From assembly GCF_047675955.1 (NCBI RefSeq), contig NC_132928.1, positions 45,192,889-45,256,888 of the forward strand: 64,000 bases of DNA. The letters run 5' to 3'. Source of the stretch: Chlorocebus sabaeus (Eukaryota; Chordata; Mammalia; Primates; Cercopithecidae). Under the pieces are notes generated by a model. That model had not been told where the DNA came from, did no database searches, and saw nothing but the letters and a program-made list of their open reading frames with translations. Positions 58,521 to 64,000 of this stretch are shown here, piece by piece (the stretch's first letter is position 1; each line of letters begins with the position of its first letter). Position numbers and translations under genes: made by a program.

Positions 58521-60929
58521 CCACAAATGGGTAGTGAAGTAAATTTCTGATAAAATGAAAAGTTCTCTTTGTATACTGATATCCATTACAAAACCTGCAG
58601 GACTACAGCACTTCACAAAATGTGTCATTTCCACAAACAACGATGTTCTTTTTCAGGGTAAACTATATTTCAATAACAGCAAATATGAAAAGATACTAAT
58701 ACAGTATCTCACATGCCCTCCTTTGTATATGAAATCAATGAAACTCCACCATCATCAGGAGGACCTAAAACATGAGTTGTTTTTCCAGGGCTGGGAATAA
58801 ACTTCTGCTGACTCATCTGTAGTTACTTCTTCACTGCCATCAAGACTGACGGTCATGGATTTGCAGGATGGCTGTTGGGATTAGGAAATTATATGACCAT
58901 TCCAAAAACTCTTCTTCATTTGTGTGACTGCCTTCTGAACATTTAACAATTTGGCCAAAGGTGAGAGAGAGAAAGAGAGAGAGAGAGAGAGACAGAGAGA
59001 CAGAGAGAGAATGCATAGACATATACACACACAGATGCATGTCTTAAGGAAGAAATATATCTTAATGATCTTTATGTGCATCTGATTTAATTCTTTTAAT
59101 TGGATTCCGTCTTCAGTGAATTTCGGTGAATGAAAAATTCTTAGAAAATAACCATCACAGAGAAAAGCATTAGCCTTTGAGCATCCCAGGCCCCCACCCC
59201 CAAGCCACCTGGCGAGGAGAGCTGCGTCTGGCCAGATGGGCTAGTGCGCTTTTGTGATGCAGATTGGGAAGGGGTGAGGAGGTTAGTGGGAGAATTGTGT
59301 CGGTCTGGATTGACACCGGAAAGAGCAAAGCTAATGAGAAGCACAGAATAGATAGAGCGAGGCACAGAAAGCCGAGAGTAGGCTGAGCAGGAGGGAAAGT
59401 TTTGCAGAAGATGAGATGAGAGATTTTTGAGGTAGTTAAAAGAAGAGAGACAGACAAAAAGTCATCAGAGTGGCAGAGAGCTATAAATTCTTGGAGGAGG
59501 AGTAGACTTCAGAATGTTTGTGCTATGGTTTATGAATGAGATTATTCAGTATAAATTTAAATTGGTTTTCAGTGATATTTGGTGCTTCTTTTCATAGGTC
59601 TCTGGGCTGAGGCTGGCTTCCAGAAGGCCTGACTTTATGTGGGTTCTACAACTTTTAGAAAGAATTCAGTGGCTGCAAAATCATTAATGAAGAAACTGGA
59701 CAGAGTCATTTTCAGTTCAAGTAATTCTCTCGTATGAGCACTGCCAATGAATTTTTAAAATGGAAAAACACATCTGAAATATCTTGTGATAAAATTACAT
59801 CATTTCTCTCCTTATAAAAAGTATTCATGACTTGATTTTCCGCTGCAGATCTCCCAAAGTCAGTGCTCATATTCATGAAGGAAGCCCCCCTGAAAGCTGG
59901 TGGGAGCACCCACTCACATGCGTGCACGCGGGGAGGCAGCAGGCAATCCCTCTCCTTCTTTCCTTCTTTCCTTCTGACCGTCTGCACCTTTTCTCACAAG
60001 AGCTTCATCCACATAAAACAAAAGATCATTTTCAGCTGATACGAATCACCAACTTTGTTTCCCCTCAGAGACTAAAGTGTGTTCTGACAGCAACAAAGAA
60101 TAGCTCTTTAGGAATAATGTCTGGGTGAGTGGGGAAAACGCATGCTCCATGATAGCTTAATGGTGGGCAGCACAGTAAACATGAACGCACTAACTTCCAC
60201 AACCTGGGAAGCTTAACAAGCCTATTTTAGCAACACATTCTGCTCAGTTTGTTTGTAGAAGATGGTAGCTGTTCTGAATATTTATCTTTTGAGGAGAGGG
60301 TATGAGGATTCATTCATAAAGGTTTCAGAGCAGTTCGATTAAATTAAAATCAACCAAAGCAAGGTAGGCTCTGTACTGAGAGCCTGATGACACAGAGCTG
60401 ATGCCGAGGTGGTCCTCATGGACCCTCACCCTCCACCTATTTGTAACCTATTTAAACATAGATTAAGTTTGAATGTTCTTAGAGGGAATGTTATACTCTG
60501 ATTTCTCAAAAAAGATGTGCAATAGAAAAAAAACCAGCAGTAATTTCTAGAACTTTTAATGATTTTTAAGTTAGACATTTTTAACCTATAGCAAAGTACG
60601 AAAGACCTACATAATTCTGTATAAACAATCCAAAGGTAAACTGGGGAGGACGGCTCCTACAGGGTACAGAACAGCCACAGCACCTTAGCACATCTGCTCT
60701 ACTGTCTTCTTTCAAGTGGAGAGCTGCCCTTCTGAGATGCTGCTTGTGTCTGAAGGCCTGAGTTTTACCAGGTAAAATGCCAGAATTCAATAATTTTCAA
60801 GTATAATGCATGACCTGGACATGGTCCGATATTTCTCTTGTTTGGTTTGCAACTGAAGCAGCACATACAAGGTGCAAAGAGACCTTTTCACCTGATCAAG
60901 CCAGTGGATGAATGTGACTCTCCACCACT
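58521..60929. other. Unique intronic DNA with a GA tract
   Basis: Apart from the GA tract at 58961-59010, no repeat or gene is recognised over about 2.4 kb. A short C/T-rich repeat (ccttctttccttctttcctt) lies near 59952-59975. Overlapping frames at 59141-59457 and 59712-60128 look like chance. Confidence 0.4.
58961..59010. repeat. (GA)n simple repeat with interruptions
   Basis: About 50 bp of GA units with AA and CA interruptions. Purine strand on plus. Confidence 0.92.
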
Positions 60930-61443
60930 CCCACTGGATCTGACAGAGGTGTGCCCGAAATCCGGGGGTCTTGGCAGCACATAAACAATGAAATATTTGC
61001 CAAAGCAGTAGGGCAAGAATTGCAGGTTTACTGTCATTTATACTCTCACTAAACAGCTGATATCACCACTTGAGGCAACTGTTCCCTACAGAGCAAGCCA
61101 CATTACCCACTGTTAAAGTCTGGGTTTTAGGCCTTGAACTCCTTCCTGAACTAAGACTTCAGTCTCCTTTTAACTGGTGAGAGCCTAGAAATTATCTGTT
61201 TGTGTCTCCTTCAGGATGCTCTATGGGTAGACCTGGCCTTGGCTTACCAAACCCCATGCAAATAACCTCTGTTACCTGCCCCTTTTCCACCCCTTCCAGT
61301 GGGCCACTCCTTTAACATTTCATCTTCCAGGATCCATTTTCTATCAACTTCTTTTCTCCCCATAATCTGCAGAAGCAAAGAAATCCTCCAAGAGCCAACT
61401 TTTTACAAAAAAGTGAGTACACCTAACAGAAAGCTTACACATT
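60930..61443. other. Unique intronic DNA
   Basis: No repeat or gene recognised upstream of the Alu at 61454. Confidence 0.35.
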
Positions 61444-61453
61444 CACCATATCT

Positions 61454-61759
61454 TTTTTTTTTTTTTTTTTTTTTTTTTTTGAGACGGAGTCTCACTCTGT
61501 CACCCAGGCTGGAGTGCAGTGGCGCGATTTTGGCTCATTGCAAGTTCCACCTCCCGGGTTCAAGCAATTCTCTGCCTCAGCCTCCCGAGTAGCTGGGATT
61601 ACAGGCGCCCACCACCACGCCTGGCTAATTTTTGTATTTTTAGTAGAGATGGGGTTTCACCATCTTGGCCAGGCTGGTCTTGAACTCCTGACCTTGTGAT
61701 CCACCCACTGTGGCCTCCCAAAGTGCTGGAATTACAGGCATAAGCCACCACACCTGGCC
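61454..61759 (-). mobile_element. Alu (AluS-like) with long T tract and imperfect TSD
   Basis: T28 and gagacggagtctcactctgt to cacacctggcc; low divergence. The flanks caccatatct (61444-61453) and catcatatct (61760-61769) match at 9 of 10. Confidence 0.96.
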
Positions 61760-61769
61760 CATCATATCT

Positions 61770-62536
61770 TGTAATAAACAAAAACAGCATCTTTTACAGA
61801 GAATACTGATGCTATTTGACAGTGATGCTGGTAGTGGGGGGAGGGAGGGAAGATGAGTAAGTGTATTGACATTAATTTTTTCTTTAAAAGGTAACAGTGC
61901 AAAGTGGAAAGGAGATTCACAACGGGAAATTATCTGGGGGCTTGGTTTGACTTCCACAGAGATCTATGCTTCATTTGTGTATTTGTTCTCTCTTCTCATA
62001 GAGCACTGCTCCTATTCTGGGAAAACGTAAAAAGAAAGATAAACTGAATTGGGATGGTAGATACAAGTGAAGAGGATGGGAACAGGGATCAGAGCTCAGA
62101 GCAGCTCATGGAGATCAGAAAGTGGAGCTCAGAGTTCCATGAGGAACAAAAGAGTATAGGAATGAGAGTCTGTATTGCGGGGGGAAGGGAAGAGCCAGGT
62201 GAAAGCGAGTGGCTGTTACAGGAAGGGAGGCAAGAGTAGAACCTTGCCTCTTCGGGTACCCTGGCCCTTAAGAAACTTGCTAAAAATGAACAAGCAAGCC
62301 ATGTGTGAAACCCCTTCACTCTCAGGTTGAATGAAATGAAACGTCACTGTGTAATGAAGACATACTGAGCAGATGTGCTGCAGTCCCAGGAGCTTCTAGA
62401 GAGCTGCAGCACTTCTCCTCACCTGGGCCATGCCCTGTGCCTGAGTACGGCTGAGCCCTGGAAACTGAAGTAGTAACGTAACTGTTAATGCTGCTCTTTC
62501 TATCCCAGCTAGCATCAAACAAATTTGCCTTAAGAA

Positions 62537-62539
<3 letters not shown>
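61770..62539. other. Unique intronic DNA ending at a poly(A)
   Basis: No known repeat recognised. Includes an inverted repeat at 62375-62412 (arms gtgctgcag and ctgcagcac, 20-nt loop). Confidence 0.4.

Positions 62540-62567
<28 letters not shown>
62540..62567. repeat. A28 homopolymer
   Basis: An uninterrupted run of 28 A followed by gcaaaagcaaaaagc. No Alu or L1 body precedes it, so its origin is unclear. Confidence 0.9.
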
Positions 62568-62569
<2 letters not shown>

Positions 62570-62849
62570 AAAAGCAAAAAGCATTAATGTAGAATTTTGA
62601 CCCTATTAATCCTTACAGCCCCATCTTGAAAATCTTTGCTTTCACAATTTTCAAATTTCATTTTTCATTCCATATTGCTAAGCCTCAGACCATGGTCATT
62701 GCTCTAAAACATAAAAACTCTGCCTCCTGCAAGCCACCACTAAAGAGGAGCTTGTATTGGTACAAAATTCCACCTCCCACTGCTGCGCTTAACAGAGAAA
62801 ACCACAGATACAACATGCTCTAATGAAGCTCATATTTAATCATTCCCCA

Positions 62850-63528
62850 ATATCCTAAACCTGCCCATACCTCATTATCTCCATTCATACCTCCCTAATC
62901 CAGACCACCACCATCTCTTGCTAGGACTACTGAGAAACACTCTAACTGGTCAGCTGTCTCACTCTCACTTCCTGAAGTCTATTCCCTACATAGCAGTCAA
63001 AATAATCCTTTAAATTAAAAAATCAAAGTTAGACCTCGTCACTCCCCTGCACTCAAAACCCTCTTCTGACTTCTATTACATTTAGAACAGAAGACAGTGT
63101 ACAGAGCAGTACAGTCCGGCCCTGGACTGCCTCTGTGAGTTTATCACGCATCACCCTGCTGGCACAAGGGCATCAGGCTTCTTCCTGGAATCCACTAGCC
63201 AGCTCCCTCTCAGAAATTTGGCTCTGTTGTTCCTCTGCCTGAAACATTCTGTTCCCAGGTATTCTCACGGTTTGCTCAAAGGTCAGCTCCTCAGATAGAC
63301 CTTCTCTGACAGATGACTCTGAAACAGCCATCCTGTCAACTCTCCATCCCCTTTTGCATTCTCGTGGCACTCTTCCCTGAGAGTATACGTTTGTCTCTCT
63401 TTTTATTACCTTTATTACCTGCTAGAATGTGAGCCAAATGAGGGCAATCATTATCATATTACATGTTATACCCCTTAGTAAAATCCAGTTTATAGTATTT
63501 GCTCAACAAATAGTTCTTGAATGAATAA
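62850..63528 (+). repeat. Long LINE L2 3' region
   Basis: The run aatccagaccaccaccatct, acctcgtcactcccctgcac, gttgttcctctgcctgaaac, tcaaaggtcagctcctcaga, tgctcaacaaatagttcttg, ending gaatgaataac, is long sense-order L2. The chance frame across 63173-63370 is on the opposite strand. Confidence 0.85.
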
Positions 63529-64000
63529 CTTTAATTTTCAGAGTTCCATCAGAGCTAAAAGCACATTGTCTTTCATTTTAACATGCTGGTCATTTAACAG
63601 TTGCATCATGGGAAACAAGGCAAGAAACAAAGGAGGAAAGCCACACTCCAAACTCAAGATCTTATAAACACTTTCAGATAAAAAGACACCTCTTGAGTGA
63701 CAGAAGTCAATGAAGACTAAAAGATTAATGAAAAAATATTGTGTTTACAGCCGACACAATAAATGCAAAAATACCTGGTGCAACATTAAAAATAAAATCC
63801 TATTTCATATATAATTTGACAATTTCTTCTTTGGTTATAGATCAAAATCAACAGTGACATTTATACAGTGAGGCATGCATATCTGTAGCTGGAAGGGAAT
63901 TTAAATGTAATTTAGCTTGTCTTGAATGTGGTTTTCAAAATGAAAATCAAACGTAGTCTAAATAGAGATTTGTACTCATGTGACTGTTTTGCAATTTGAA
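63529..64000. other. Unique AT-rich intronic DNA
   Basis: No repeat or gene recognised before the window edge. Confidence 0.35.

Noticed and set aside
49867..64000. The first coding exon of C1orf21 (protein start MGCAS) on the minus strand
   Set aside because: Looked for by eye as the reverse complement and not found; it is presumed to lie beyond 64000.

Overview
The window is primate, almost certainly human, nuclear DNA: AT-rich, with no dense coding, and filled with Alu, L1, L2, MIR, MaLR LTR and hAT repeats at the density typical of a large intron. Only one coding feature is supported. It is a 95-bp internal exon on the minus strand at 49772-49866 with a good acceptor and a consensus donor. 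Its translation matches residues 32-63 of the small human protein C1orf21, as I remember that protein. On that basis the window comes from the C1orf21 locus (chromosome 1q25.3), shown antisense to the gene. Transcription would run from 64000 towards 1. Positions 49867-64000 would be the intron 5' of this exon and 1-49771 the intron 3' of it. I found neither the first coding exon nor the 3' coding exon(s), so they probably lie outside.

Layout. 1-9.8 kb: unique DNA, an old antisense L1 interrupted by an Alu and an unassigned segment, a hAT-Charlie-like element and a (TG)23 microsatellite. 9.8-17 kb: an L2 split by an Alu, an MLT1 LTR, three more Alus (one AluY-like), MIRs. 17.4-21.2 kb: an ERVL-like LTR, then a 5'-truncated L1 with a clear target-site duplication (TSD) and an Alu nested inside it, then an MLT1 LTR. 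21-33 kb: mostly MIR and L2 fossils with two Alus and an L1M piece. 33.6-36.5 kb: a long antisense L1M with one nested Alu and another at its end. 36.7-47.6 kb: unique DNA, two THE1/MST LTRs in the same orientation, an L1M broken by an Alu, an unassigned segment and a MER1 transposon, then a long L2. 47.6-51.66 kb: repeat-poor DNA holding the exon. 51.7-64 kb: Alus, an MLT1 LTR, L2 and MIR fossils, purine-rich simple repeats and unique sequence.

I see no CRISPR array, rRNA, tRNA gene, CpG island or second gene. I also found no convincing undescribed system. The leads worth following are the exon with its repeat-poor flanks, the nested insertions with readable TSDs, and three unassigned segments inside older repeats. 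Repeat family names come from memory of consensus sequences, so subfamily labels are approximate and fossil boundaries are good to about 10-40 bp.
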